Shown: positions 52,519-61,347 of the stretch, in pieces | Layout: every line of letters starts with the position of its first letter | Position numbering within the stretch: position 1 is the stretch's first letter | From: Xanthobacteraceae bacterium | Lineage (GTDB): Bacteria > Pseudomonadota > Alphaproteobacteria > Rhizobiales > Xanthobacteraceae | Direction: 5' to 3' | Length of the DNA stretch: 64,000 nucleotides | NCBI GenBank assembly: GCA_022844485.1 | Contig: JALHLQ010000001.1 | Coordinates: 1 to 64,000 of the forward strand | Position numbers and translations under genes: made by a program | The notes under the pieces: model-generated | Told to the model about the DNA's origin: nothing | Database searches by the model: none | The model's input: only the letters and a program-made list of their open reading frames with translations

Positions 52519-53877
52519 ATGCCACGAACCTTGATCAAAGGCGGAACCGTCATCACCATGGACGGGCCGGATCTTCCCAAAGGCGACGTGCTGATCGAAG
52601 ACAGCCGCATCGCGCAGGTTGCGGCCGAGATCGCGGCGCCGGGCGCGGCGGTGATCGACGCCTCCGGGATGATCGTCGCCCCGGGCTTCATCAACGCGCA
52701 TGTGCATACATGGCAGAGCGCGCTCCGCGGCCTCGCCGGCGACTGGACGGTCGCGAAATACATGCAGGCCATGCATCGCGGGCTCGCGACCTATTACAAG
52801 CCGGAGGATATTCGCATTGCGAATCTCGTCGGTGCGCTCAATCAACTGAACTGCGGCGCGACCACGCTGGTCGATTGGTGCCACAATAATCCGACACCGG
52901 AACACAGCGAAGCGGCCATCGCCGGTCTCGACGAGGCCGGCATCCGCGCCCTCTTCCTGCATGGATCGCCCAAGCCGAACCCGAAGCCAGGGCAGAAGCA
53001 TTTCAGTGAAATTCCGATGCCCCGCTCGGAGATCGAACGCTTCTGCAGGGGCCGCTTCGCGAGCCGCGACGGGCTCGTCACCTTCGGCCTGGCGATCCTC
53101 GGTCCGTATTATTCGATCTACGAGGTGACCCGCGCCGATATCGCGCTTGCGCGCGAGTTCGATCTTGTCGCCTCCATGCATGTCGGGGGCGGCAAGCCGG
53201 TGGTTGCCGACGGGTTTGAGCGCTTGCTGGCGGAAGGTCTGATCAGTTCGAAGATCAATATCGTGCACGGCAACGATATCGCGCCGGCGACGATATCCAG
53301 GCTCGCCGCCGCGGGCGCCATGTTCACCGTGACCGCTGAGATCGAGCTGCAGATGGGGTATGGCGATCCTCTCACGGGACGATTGCACGATGTGAAATCG
53401 CCGGTGTCGATCGGCACGGATGTCGAGACCTCGGTATCGAGCGACCTCTTCACCGCCATGCGCATGACCCTGCAGCACGAGCGCAACCGCAGCATCATTG
53501 ACACCTTGAACGCGAAGGGCGCGCGTCCGGACGACATGCCGGTCACGTGCCGCGATGCGCTCGCCTGGGTGACCGTGAACGCCGCCAAGATGGCGGGCCT
53601 TGACCATCGCATCGGCACCATCACGCCCGGCAAGGACGCTGATCTTGTGCTGATGCGCGCGAGCGACCTGAACATGTGGCCCGCGCGCGATCCTGTCGGC
53701 TCGCTGGTGCTGCAAGCCGGAATCGCCAATGTCGACACTGTTATCGTGGCCGGGCGCGTCATGAAGCGCGGCGGGAAGCTCCTTCACCCCGATCTGGACG
53801 CCAAGCTGGATGCGCTGAAACGGTCGGGCGATCGCATTCTGACCGACATCGGCATGCTTCCGGCGCGAGCGGCTTGA
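52519..53877 (+). CDS. amidohydrolase-superfamily deaminase-like protein
   Basis: A 452-residue member of the cytosine/8-oxoguanine deaminase-SsnA-atrazine hydrolase branch. The first metal motif is PGFINAHVHTWQSALRG (residues about 55-71). A second His is in NIVHGND, and the Asp is in VSIGTDVETSVSSDLF. In many relatives the HxxE segment is seen before VHGND; here it reads SMHVGGG without the Glu. The C-terminal part has RIGTITPGKDADLVLM. The ATG at 52519 is preferred to an earlier one at 52432, and GCGAGG lies just upstream. It is divergent from LIV system 1, which may import its substrate. Confidence 0.82.
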   Translation: MPRTLIKGGTVITMDGPDLPKGDVLIEDSRIAQVAAEIAAPGAAVIDASGMIVAPGFINAHVHTWQSALRGLAGDWTVAKYMQAMHRGLATYYKPEDIRIANLVGALNQLNCGATTLVDWCHNNPTPEHSEAAIAGLDEAGIRALFLHGSPKPNPKPGQKHFSEIPMPRSEIERFCRGRFASRDGLVTFGLAILGPYYSIYEVTRADIALAREFDLVASMHVGGGKPVVADGFERLLAEGLISSKINIVHGNDIAPATISRLAAAGAMFTVTAEIELQMGYGDPLTGRLHDVKSPVSIGTDVETSVSSDLFTAMRMTLQHERNRSIIDTLNAKGARPDDMPVTCRDALAWVTVNAAKMAGLDHRIGTITPGKDADLVLMRASDLNMWPARDPVGSLVLQAGIANVDTVIVAGRVMKRGGKLLHPDLDAKLDALKRSGDRILTDIGMLPARAA

Positions 53878-53895
53878 GGGCCGCCGCGGCCCGTT

Positions 53896-54978
53896 TCAGC
53901 GCCGGCGGCTGCGTGCGGTCGGCGTCGCTGATCGTGCGCTCGCCGGCTTCGGGTTGGACCCGGCTCGCCGCTTCCGACGCGTGCGGCGCCGGAGCGGCTT
54001 CGTCTCGCTGTCGGCCAAGCGCGCGGCGGCGATGGCCGGGGCGGACGTGCCGAGCGCGCGGGCCATCGGCCATCGGCCCGCCGCGATCAAGTCCTGCGCG
54101 GTTGCGGTAATCATCTCCAGCAGCACTTTGGCTGCCGCGCTCAAGCCGCGATTGGACGGACGCGCAATCATCCAGGTGATCCCGCGAATGCCGGAGACGG
54201 GGCTTGCGGACAGCATCCCTGCATGCACGAGCGCAAGGACGCTGCAAGACGGGAGCAGGGTATAACCCAAGCCCTGAGCGACCAGATCGGTCATCAGCGG
54301 AAGCGTGTTCGCCTCGATGCGCACCTGCGGCCGCAATCCATGCCGCGCGAGTTCATGCTCGACGACGCGCCGAAGGCTGTTGGGTCTTGTCGTGAGCACC
54401 AGCGGCGCCTTCGCCAGCATCGAAATCGGAACCGGGTCGCCAAGGGACAAGCCGGAGCTTCTTGGGCCGACCAGCAGCAACGGTTCGGTTGCGAGCGGGT
54501 CGACCAGCAGGCCTTTCATCGGCTCGTCGGAGTTCGTAATCGCCAAATCGAGCTCGCCGCTTGCGACGAGATCGCGAATGTCGCCGCTTGTCTCTTCCGC
54601 GATGCGAACCGCAACCTGCGGACATGCTTCGGTCAACCTCTGGATCACTGGGACCGCCAAGAGGCTGCGGGGGGAGGGCGGGAGGCCAAAGGCGACCTCG
54701 CCGGACGGCTCGGACGACGCGGCGGCGACTTCGTCCTTCAGCGAGCGCAGCTGCCTGTCGAACCCGCGCAAGCCTTCTCCGAGCTTCGTGCCCGCTTCGG
54801 TGAGAGAGACGCCGCGCCCGTGGCGTATCAGAAGCGGCACGTTGAATTCGCGCTCCAAGGCGCGGATCTGGCGGCTCAAGGTCGGCTGCGACACGCGCAG
54901 CGCCTCGGCGGCGTGGCTGATGTTGCGGTACTCCATAACGGCGAGGAAATACTCGAACCGGAGAATAGTCTGCGGCAT
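53896..54978 (-). CDS. LysR-family transcriptional regulator
   Basis: A 360-residue LysR regulator. The HTH is at residues about 5-65 (HAAEALRVSQPTLSRQIRAL, GVSLTEAG). The effector domain spans about 90-295 (GEVAFGLPPSPRSLLAVPVI, LDLAITNSDEP). About 40 residues of Arg/Pro-rich tail follow (KPLRRRTRRKRRAGSNPKPA), which is longer than normal for the family. The ATG at 54978 is chosen because homology begins there. It is divergent from LIV system 2, with a strong inverted repeat between them. It probably controls that operon. Confidence 0.9.
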   Translation of the reverse strand: MPQTILRFEYFLAVMEYRNISHAAEALRVSQPTLSRQIRALEREFNVPLLIRHGRGVSLTEAGTKLGEGLRGFDRQLRSLKDEVAAASSEPSGEVAFGLPPSPRSLLAVPVIQRLTEACPQVAVRIAEETSGDIRDLVASGELDLAITNSDEPMKGLLVDPLATEPLLLVGPRSSGLSLGDPVPISMLAKAPLVLTTRPNSLRRVVEHELARHGLRPQVRIEANTLPLMTDLVAQGLGYTLLPSCSVLALVHAGMLSASPVSGIRGITWMIARPSNRGLSAAAKVLLEMITATAQDLIAAGRWPMARALGTSAPAIAAARLADSETKPLRRRTRRKRRAGSNPKPASARSATPTARSRRR

Positions 54979-55012
54979 CGTTGTCGCCCGGTGAAACTGC
55001 GGACTGGCAAGA

Positions 55013-55038
55013 TATACGAGAAACGTATCTCTCGTATA
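55013..55038. promoter_or_regulatory. LysR-type operator, 9-bp inverted repeat
   Basis: TATACGAGA and TCTCGTATA form perfect 9-bp arms around an 8-bp spacer. The repeat lies in the 142-bp space between the LysR gene and LIV system 2. Its centre is about 60 bp before the start site predicted from 55051-55079, which is where LysR recognition sites normally lie. Confidence 0.6.
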
Positions 55039-55050
55039 GGTTCGATGCGC

Positions 55051-55079
55051 TTGCTGCATGTTTGCGGAGCCGATAGCAT
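55051..55079 (+). promoter_or_regulatory. candidate promoter for LIV system 2
   Basis: TTGCTG (55051-55056) and TAGCAT (55074-55079) are separated by 17 bp, each with four of six consensus bases. A weak promoter of this sort fits activator-dependent control by the nearby LysR site. Confidence 0.35.
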
Positions 55080-55120
55080 CGACTCTCTCGCCGGACTGTC
55101 CGGCAAACGGAGATACCGCT

Positions 55121-56395
55121 ATGCGAACGGCGCCGACGCTTTCCGCACTTGCACTTGCCGCCGCGGCCCTGCTGGGACATGCCGGCGCGGTTCATGCGCA
55201 GGAGCCGATCAAGATCGGCGTGCTTCTCCCCGTCACCGGCCCCTTCGCCAAGAATGGAATCGAAAACTGGGAAGCGATGCAGATCGCGCGCGACATGATC
55301 AACGAGCGTGGCGGCGTCAACGGGCGGAAGGTGGAATTCGTGCATGGGGACGCGACCAATCCGAACGCGGCCATTTCGGAAACGGAACGCCTCATCAGCC
55401 GCGACGGCGTCAAGATCACGACCGGTTCGTTCGCTTCGCCGATCGCGATCGCCGTGAGCCAGGCCGCCGAGCGCCAGGGCGTCTTCCATTGGGAGACGAC
55501 GGGCGCCGCCGAGATCATCACGCGCCGGGGCTTCAAATACACATTCCAGGTCGGCGCGGCGGCGCGCCGCTACGGAGAGGCGGCGGTCGATTTCTCCGCC
55601 GAGGTCCTGTCGCAAAGGCTCGGAAAATCCGTCGGCGACTTGCGCGTCGCGCTCCTTTGGGAAAATCGCGCCTTCGGCAAGTCGGTCGGTGACGGCGTTC
55701 GCGCCTACGCGCCGACGAAGGGGATCAAGCTCGTCTACGACGAAGGCTACGACCAGTTCACGACCGACATGACGCCGATCGTGCAGAAATTGAAAGATGT
55801 GAAGCCTGACGTCGTCATCGCGATTTCCTTCCCGAACGACGCCGTGCTTTTTCAGCGCAAGGCCAAGGAGCTCGATTTCAACGTCGGCGCATTCATCGGG
55901 GTGAGCGCCGGCTACTCCAATCCCGACCTCCGGGACTCGATCGGCGACATGGTGAATGGCATCTACGTCGCCGACTTTCCTCCGCGCGTGAATCCGAATG
56001 TCCTGACGGCGGAGGTCCGCAAGGTGGCGGACGAGTTCTACAAGCGCTACCAGGACAAGCTCAAGCGCGCGCCTGCCGGCCATGCGGCGGCGGGTTTCTC
56101 GGCCGTCTGGACGCTGTTCACGGAGGTGCTGCCGAAAGCCAAGACGGTGGAGCCGGCCGAGCTGCGTGAGATCGCGCTCAAGCTCGATCTCCCGCTCGGG
56201 AGCATGGTGAACGGGAGCGGGGTCAAGTTCACCAACAACGATTGGGCGCCCGATCCGAAAGACTTCGGGCAGAACCTGCGCGCCTCGGTCGGCGTATGGC
56301 AATGGCAGAAGGACGGAAACAACCAGGTCTTCCCGAAGAGCCTGGCGACGCACGATACCATCATGACTCCGATGCCTTCGTGGAGCCAGCGCTGA
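55121..56395 (+). CDS. LIV-type periplasmic substrate-binding protein (system 2)
   Basis: A 424-residue Peripla_BP_6 protein with a Sec signal (residues 1-27, LSALALAAAALLGHAGAVHA). The mature part starts IKIGVLLPVTGPFAKNGIEN, and DMINERGGVNGRKVEFVHGD follows. SPIAIAVSQAAERQGVFHWE and VALLWENRAFGKSVGDGVRA are ligand-domain segments. It belongs to the amide/urea/aromatic-acid-like members more than to classic LivK, but this is a weak call. It is the first gene of the plus-strand operon and is 63 bp before livH. Confidence 0.9.
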   Translation: MRTAPTLSALALAAAALLGHAGAVHAQEPIKIGVLLPVTGPFAKNGIENWEAMQIARDMINERGGVNGRKVEFVHGDATNPNAAISETERLISRDGVKITTGSFASPIAIAVSQAAERQGVFHWETTGAAEIITRRGFKYTFQVGAAARRYGEAAVDFSAEVLSQRLGKSVGDLRVALLWENRAFGKSVGDGVRAYAPTKGIKLVYDEGYDQFTTDMTPIVQKLKDVKPDVVIAISFPNDAVLFQRKAKELDFNVGAFIGVSAGYSNPDLRDSIGDMVNGIYVADFPPRVNPNVLTAEVRKVADEFYKRYQDKLKRAPAGHAAAGFSAVWTLFTEVLPKAKTVEPAELREIALKLDLPLGSMVNGSGVKFTNNDWAPDPKDFGQNLRASVGVWQWQKDGNNQVFPKSLATHDTIMTPMPSWSQR

Positions 56396-56458
56396 GGACG
56401 TGAGGCGGCGCACCGGCGGTTTGGAAACCGGGCGCGCGAGCTTCGGTTCGGGAAGTCG

Positions 56459-57346
56459 ATGACGACGATCGGACAGCTTGTTTTTTCGGGCCTGCTCATC
56501 GGCAGTGTCTATGCGCTGATGAGCATCGGCCTGACGCTGATCTTCGGCGTTCTGCGCGTCGTCAACTTCGCGCATGGCGAATTCCTGATGATCGCCATGT
56601 ATGGGGCTTGGGCCGTCACCGCGCTGTTCGGCCTCAACCCCTATGTCGCAATCCTCGCGGTCGTTCCCGGCATGTTTTTGTTCGGCGCGCTGACGCATCG
56701 CTTGATGATCGCGCCGGCGCTCGACAAGCCCCACCTCGTGGTCGTGTTCGCGACCATGGGCCTGTCGATCTTGTTGCAGAACGTCGCGCTGATGGCGCTG
56801 ACCGCCGATCTGCGCGATGTCCCCCCGCTGTTTGACGGCCGCGCGGTCATGCTCGGCCCGTTTTTCGCAAAGCCCGAGCTGGTCTTCGGTTTCGTCATAT
56901 CGCTGCTGGCGACGCTTGGCCTGCGGTGGATGATCCAGACGACGTATCTCGGCAAAGCCATCCGCGCCACGGTGCAGGATGGCGAGGCCGCGCAGCTCAT
57001 GGGCATTCCGGTCCCGCGGATTTTCCTGCTGACTTTCGCCGGCGGCTCGGCGCTTGTCGGACTGGCCGGAAGCGTGATGCTTCCCTTGTTCTCGGTTTTT
57101 CCAACCGTTGGGCTCAATTTCGTCCTGATCGCCTTCGTTATCGTCGTCCTGGGCGGGATGGGCAGCATCGAAGGCGCCTTTGTCGGCGGCATCTGCATCG
57201 GCATCGTACAGTCGCTCAGCAGCTATTACGTCGCGCCCGCCTTCGGGCAGATGTTCTTCTTCATTCTCTTCCTTCTGGTCATGATCTTCCGCCCCAACGG
57301 ACTTCTCGGGCAGAAGGGTGCAGCGACCATCGGCATCAACGAGTAG
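56459..57346 (+). CDS. livH: LIV-type ABC transporter permease LivH (system 2)
   Basis: A 295-residue permease with about eight membrane segments. LTLIFGVLRVVNFAHGEFLM near residue 25 is the LivH signature. LGKAIRATVQDGEAAQLMGI is the coupling loop, and VIVVLGGMGSIEGAFVGGIC lies near the end. It is 6 bp before livM. Confidence 0.93.
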   Translation: MTTIGQLVFSGLLIGSVYALMSIGLTLIFGVLRVVNFAHGEFLMIAMYGAWAVTALFGLNPYVAILAVVPGMFLFGALTHRLMIAPALDKPHLVVVFATMGLSILLQNVALMALTADLRDVPPLFDGRAVMLGPFFAKPELVFGFVISLLATLGLRWMIQTTYLGKAIRATVQDGEAAQLMGIPVPRIFLLTFAGGSALVGLAGSVMLPLFSVFPTVGLNFVLIAFVIVVLGGMGSIEGAFVGGICIGIVQSLSSYYVAPAFGQMFFFILFLLVMIFRPNGLLGQKGAATIGINE

Positions 57347-57352
57347 ACCGCC

Positions 57353-58372
57353 ATGACCACCGTTGCTCTGGAGCCGATCCGCAGGCAAAGCCGGTTCGGA
57401 GTGATGCCGCAACGCGGCACCCTTTCGCTCTTCGAACTCGTCCTGCTCCTGATTTGCGCCGCGCTTATCGCGGTGCCGCTCCCGCGCAGTTTTCAGGACG
57501 TGATGATCCTCACGTATTTGTGGGCCGCGCTCGCGCTCGCGTGGAACATCGCCGGCGGGTTCGGCGGGCTGATCTCGTTCGGCCATGCGGCGTTCTTCGG
57601 AGTAGGCGCCTATGCCTCGACCATTCTCCTGGTCAGGCTCGATGTTTCGCCCTGGATCGGCATCTGGGTCGGCGGGCTGCTCGCGGCTGCGTGCGGCATG
57701 GTGCTGGCGCTGATCTGCGCGAGATTGCGCGGACCGTTTTTCATTCTCTCCACCCTCGCCGCAGCCGAGGTGGTTCGCATCGGGGCCTTGAACTGGTCGA
57801 CGCTCACCGGCGGGCCGGAAGGGCTCTCCATTCCGCCCGTCGCAAGCTTCGCCAACATGGTGTTCGCGTCGAAGTCCGCCTACGCGGTCTTGATGCTCGC
57901 GTTTTTGGTGGCGGTATATGGGACGGTCAAGGTCGTGGAGGGTTCACGCTACGGGTTCTATCTTTTTGCGGTTCGGGATGACGAGGATGCGGCCAGCGCG
58001 GCCGGCATCAATCCGCTGCTCGTGCGCACCGCCGCGATGAGTCTCAGTGCGTTTCTCACCGGCATCGGGGGCTCGCTTTTTGCCCAATATTTCCTGTATC
58101 TCGACCCCACCCACGTGATTTCGCCTGAGCTTTCATTTCAGTTCGCGCTGCTCCCCGCGCTCGGGGGATTGAACTCCGCCATCGGCCCCGTGCTGGGCTC
58201 CTTCGCTATCACGCCGCTGTCCGAGATGCTGCGCTCGTATCTGGGCCACACGGCGGCCGGGCTGCATCTCGTCATTTACGGCGGCGTTCTGATCGTCGTG
58301 ATGCTGTATTTCCCCGGCGGCATCGCCTCGGCGATCGACCATGTGGCCAAGCGATTCGGGAAAAAGGGATGA
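57353..58372 (+). CDS. livM: LIV-type ABC transporter permease LivM (system 2)
   Basis: A 339-residue permease with about nine membrane segments. NIAGGFGGLISFGHAAFFGV near residue 64 is the LivM signature. FYLFAVRDDEDAASAAGINP is the coupling loop, and PALGGLNSAIGPVLGSFAIT is conserved near the end. The first 30 residues are a polar leader. It overlaps livG by 4 nt. Confidence 0.93.
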   Translation: MTTVALEPIRRQSRFGVMPQRGTLSLFELVLLLICAALIAVPLPRSFQDVMILTYLWAALALAWNIAGGFGGLISFGHAAFFGVGAYASTILLVRLDVSPWIGIWVGGLLAAACGMVLALICARLRGPFFILSTLAAAEVVRIGALNWSTLTGGPEGLSIPPVASFANMVFASKSAYAVLMLAFLVAVYGTVKVVEGSRYGFYLFAVRDDEDAASAAGINPLLVRTAAMSLSAFLTGIGGSLFAQYFLYLDPTHVISPELSFQFALLPALGGLNSAIGPVLGSFAITPLSEMLRSYLGHTAAGLHLVIYGGVLIVVMLYFPGGIASAIDHVAKRFGKKG

Positions 58373-59097
58373 CCGCGCTGCTCGACGTGCGCGGCCTTGG
58401 CAAATCCTTCGGCGCCTTGTGGGCCGTCAAGGACGCGAATTTCGTCGTCCGCGAAGGCGAGCTTCTTGGGCTCATCGGCCCCAACGGGGCGGGCAAGAGC
58501 ACCCTTTACAATCTTGTCGCGGGCGCGCTCGTTCCGACCACCGGCGACATCTTTTTCTCCGGCCAACGCATCACGGGATGGAAACCCTATCAGATCGCCA
58601 GGATTGGGATCGCGCGTACGTTCCAGATACCGAAACCGTATCGGCACATGTCGGTCGTCGAGAATGTGGTTCTAAGTGCGTTGCTGCATCAGCCAAATGT
58701 CACCGCCGCGCGTCGTGACGCCGAACGGGTGCTGGAGGAGGTTGGGCTTTCGGACTACGTCAACGCATCCATTGGAACGCTGACCACCGGGCTGCTGAAG
58801 CGCCTCGAAGTGGCCCGCGCGATCGCGCTCAAGCCGCGTCTGATTCTCTTCGACGAGATCATGGCGGGGCTGACGCCGAGCGAGGTGAATGCGATGAGCC
58901 AGCTCGTCGCTTCGCTTCCGGCGCGCGGCATGACCGTCATCTGGGTCGAGCACGTCCTGCGCGCGATCATGTCGACGGCGAGCCGCATTCTGGTGCTCAA
59001 TCGTGGGGAATTCATCGCCGACGGAGTTCCCGAGGCGATCGCGAAGGATCCCGCGGTGATCAAAGCCTATCTCGGCGATGAGGCGGTCCATGCTTAG
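58369..59097 (+). CDS. livG: LIV-type ABC transporter ATP-binding protein LivG (system 2)
   Basis: A 242-residue ATPase. Walker A GPNGAGKSTLYN is near residue 40. The signature region reads LTTGLLKRLEVARAIAL, where LSxG is replaced by LTTG, a variant also seen in other LivG proteins. Walker B is LILFDEIMAGLTPSE, with Ile in place of the usual Pro after DE. The H-loop is VEHVLRAIMST. IARTFQIPKPYRHMSVVENV is the LivG segment. Its end overlaps livF by 8 nt. Confidence 0.92.
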   Translation: MTALLDVRGLGKSFGALWAVKDANFVVREGELLGLIGPNGAGKSTLYNLVAGALVPTTGDIFFSGQRITGWKPYQIARIGIARTFQIPKPYRHMSVVENVVLSALLHQPNVTAARRDAERVLEEVGLSDYVNASIGTLTTGLLKRLEVARAIALKPRLILFDEIMAGLTPSEVNAMSQLVASLPARGMTVIWVEHVLRAIMSTASRILVLNRGEFIADGVPEAIAKDPAVIKAYLGDEAVHA

Positions 59098-59794
59098 GGT
59101 CGAAGGCTTGAGCGCCTCCTACGGGACGGTCGAAATCCTGCATGATCTCGATCTGCACATCGGGCGGGGCAAGGTCGTGGGGCTGGTCGGCGCGAATGCG
59201 GCCGGCAAAAGCACCCTGATGTATTCCCTTGCCGGCCTGCGAACCTCGTGCCGTGGCGCGATCACGCTCGAGCACGAGCGTATCGAGGAGCTTCCGGCCT
59301 ACGAGCGCGTATCGAAAGGGCTCGTGCTCGTTCCCGAACGCCGTCGGCTGTTTCCGTTCATGACCGTATTCGAGAACCTCGAAGTCGGCGCCTATCCGGC
59401 GGCGGCGCGGCAAGTTCGCGCCCAAACCTTTGAAAGCGTATTTGCATTGTTGCCGGTTCTGGCCGAGCGCCGCTCGCAGGTCGCGGGTTCGCTGAGCGGA
59501 GGCGAGCAGCAGATGCTGGCGATCGGCCGTGCGCTGATGGCGAAGCCGCGCGTGCTCCTCCTCGACGAGCCCACCGAAGGGCTCGCTCCGATCTATGTCA
59601 AGCGCGTGTTCGACCTCATCGAGGACTTGAGACGAACGGGCCTGACGATCCTGGTGGTGGAGCAGAGCGTGCATCACGTGCTCCGCGTAGCCGACCATGC
59701 CTATGTGATGGAGAACGGGCGCATCGTGATGCAGGGCGGCGGCGCGGACCTTCTCAAGGATGAGCGTCTGAAGGTCGCGTATCTGGGGCTCTGA
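59090..59794 (+). CDS. livF: LIV-type ABC transporter ATP-binding protein LivF (system 2)
   Basis: A 234-residue ATPase. Walker A reads GANAAGKSTLM near residue 35, with Ala for Gly at the fifth position (GxxxAGKS), a tolerated variant. The signature is LSGGEQQMLAIGRAL, Walker B VLLLDEPTEGLAPIYV, and the H-loop follows in VEQSVHHVL. LVPERRRLFPFMTVFENLEV is the LivF segment. The ATG at 59090 is preferred over 59078 because homology begins MLRVEGLSASYG. Only 2 bp separate it from the amidohydrolase gene. Confidence 0.92.
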   Translation: MLRVEGLSASYGTVEILHDLDLHIGRGKVVGLVGANAAGKSTLMYSLAGLRTSCRGAITLEHERIEELPAYERVSKGLVLVPERRRLFPFMTVFENLEVGAYPAAARQVRAQTFESVFALLPVLAERRSQVAGSLSGGEQQMLAIGRALMAKPRVLLLDEPTEGLAPIYVKRVFDLIEDLRRTGLTILVVEQSVHHVLRVADHAYVMENGRIVMQGGGADLLKDERLKVAYLGL

Positions 59795-59796
59795 TC

Positions 59797-60774
59797 ATGA
59801 TCATCGACATGCATTGTCATTTCGTTCCCGGCCGGTATTTCGATCTGGTGCGGAAGCGGCATGAATTCGAGCTCGCGGAGGTCAAGGCAGAGGGCGAGAA
59901 TGTCGACATTGTCTGCCGCGGGTCTCACTTTCCACTGACCAGGACGTTCTTCGATCCGGAACGTCAGTTGCTACGCATGAAGAAGCTCGGCATAGATCGA
60001 ACCGTCATTTCCCTGGCGACGCCTCTGATCAACTATTACGTCGAATCCTCGCTTGCGGTGGAAGCGGCTCGCCTCTGCAATGACGGTTTCGCCGAGCTGA
60101 TTTCCTCCGATCCGAAGCGGTTCGCGGCTTGGGCGTTTCTTCCGATGCAGGATCCGCAGGAAGCGGCCGCCGAACTGCGCCGTTGCGTGATCGAGCACGG
60201 GTTCGTCGGCGGGCATGTCGCGACCAATGTGCGCGGCGCCTATTTGCCGGACGAGCGGTTTCAGCCGGTCTTCGACGCCGCTGTCGAGCTCGACGTTCCG
60301 TTGTTCGTGCATCCCGCCGATGCCGCGGGACGCGAGCGGACCGGGGACTATGAGTTGACGGTGGTCGCCGGCTATCTTTTCGACACGACGATCAACATAT
60401 TCCGCATGATTTGCAGCGGCTTTCTTGATCGCTATCCCGGCCTCAAGCTCGTCTGCGCGCATGTCGGCGGGTATGCCTTGATGCTGCGCGGGCGGATGCA
60501 GCGCGAAATCGACACCAATCCGGCACTGTCCCGCTCGCTTCCGCGTCCCGTGGGCGACTACCTTTCCCGGTTGTATTATGATGCGGCGTGTTTCGAGGCG
60601 GATTATCTGAAGTTCGCGGCCACGATCGTGCCTTCGCATCGCCTGTTCTTCGGAACCGACGCGCCGTTCCTGCTGGTGGATCCGGATCCGGTTGGTTTTA
60701 TCCGGCGTGCGATGCCGCAGAAGGAGGCCGAGCAGGTCTTGGGCGGCAATTTCACGCGCCTCATCGGACATTGA
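59797..60774 (+). CDS. ACMSD-like amidohydrolase (amidohydrolase 2 family)
   Basis: A 325-residue metal-dependent TIM-barrel enzyme of the ACMSD family, whose members decarboxylate aromatic or unsaturated acids or hydrolyse lactones. IDMHCHFVPGRYF has the HxH metal site. PLFVHPADAAGRERTGDYEL has the next His, and CAHVGGYALMLRGRMQ another. LFFGTDAPFL carries the catalytic Asp. It is linked to LIV system 2 with a 2-bp gap, so it probably acts on the imported compound. A decarboxylase of the gamma-resorcylate/5-carboxyvanillate type and a hydrolase are both possible. Confidence 0.88.
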   Translation: MIIDMHCHFVPGRYFDLVRKRHEFELAEVKAEGENVDIVCRGSHFPLTRTFFDPERQLLRMKKLGIDRTVISLATPLINYYVESSLAVEAARLCNDGFAELISSDPKRFAAWAFLPMQDPQEAAAELRRCVIEHGFVGGHVATNVRGAYLPDERFQPVFDAAVELDVPLFVHPADAAGRERTGDYELTVVAGYLFDTTINIFRMICSGFLDRYPGLKLVCAHVGGYALMLRGRMQREIDTNPALSRSLPRPVGDYLSRLYYDAACFEADYLKFAATIVPSHRLFFGTDAPFLLVDPDPVGFIRRAMPQKEAEQVLGGNFTRLIGH

Positions 60775-60776
60775 AC

Positions 60777-61340
60777 ATGCAGCTCCGACGTATTCTCTTG
60801 ATCCGCGACACCATCCACGCCGAGGGCGGGCTGAACGCGCTCCGGCCGGTCACGCGGGTCGCCGCCTGCGCCGTTGTCGCAAACCCGCTTGCGGGAAACC
60901 CGGTTGACGATCTTGGCATTCTGGTCCCTTTTGGCGAAGAACTCGGCGCTCGGCTCATCAAGGAGGCTCTCGGTGTGCTCGCGCACGCGCCGGTCGCCTA
61001 CGGCAAGGCGGCGCTCATCGGAGTCGACGGCGATATCGAGCACGGAGCGGCCATCATCCATCCGCGGATGGGCAAGCCGATGCGTGAGGCGATCGGGGGA
61101 GGGAAGGCCATCATACCGTCCAACGTGAAAGTCGCCGCCGCCGGTGCGCAGATCGACGTTCCCTTGAGCGATTGCGACGACATCTGGAATTTTGATCGGA
61201 TCGACACCATCAGTGTTACGGTTCCCGGCGCCCCGCGGCCGGGTGAAATCATTGTCATTGCCGCGGTCAGCGACGGGGGTCGGCCTCGGCCGCGAGTCGA
61301 CAAGAACGGAGCCAAGCCGCCCGATACGCGCGGGGGCTGA
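60777..61340 (+). CDS. DUF1185 (amino acid synthesis family) protein
   Basis: A 187-residue protein of the DUF1185 family, named for amino acid synthesis but without an established reaction. It has RRILLIRDTIHAEGG near the start, and VAACAVVANPLAGNPVDDLG. GKAALIGVDGDIEHGAAIIH and IGGGKAIIPSNVKVAAAGAQ are the conserved core, with the final EIIVIAAVSDGGRPRPRV. It sits 2 bp behind the amidohydrolase and 7 bp before the molybdenum hydroxylase. That ties it to the same catabolic pathway. The start at 60777 fits the family. Confidence 0.83.
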   Translation: MQLRRILLIRDTIHAEGGLNALRPVTRVAACAVVANPLAGNPVDDLGILVPFGEELGARLIKEALGVLAHAPVAYGKAALIGVDGDIEHGAAIIHPRMGKPMREAIGGGKAIIPSNVKVAAAGAQIDVPLSDCDDIWNFDRIDTISVTVPGAPRPGEIIVIAAVSDGGRPRPRVDKNGAKPPDTRGG

Positions 61341-61347
61341 ATCTGCC

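Noticed and set aside
54353..57586. 1077-codon minus-strand open frame opposite LIV system 2
   Set aside because: It is antisense of clear transporter genes and continues into a shifted frame of the LysR gene.
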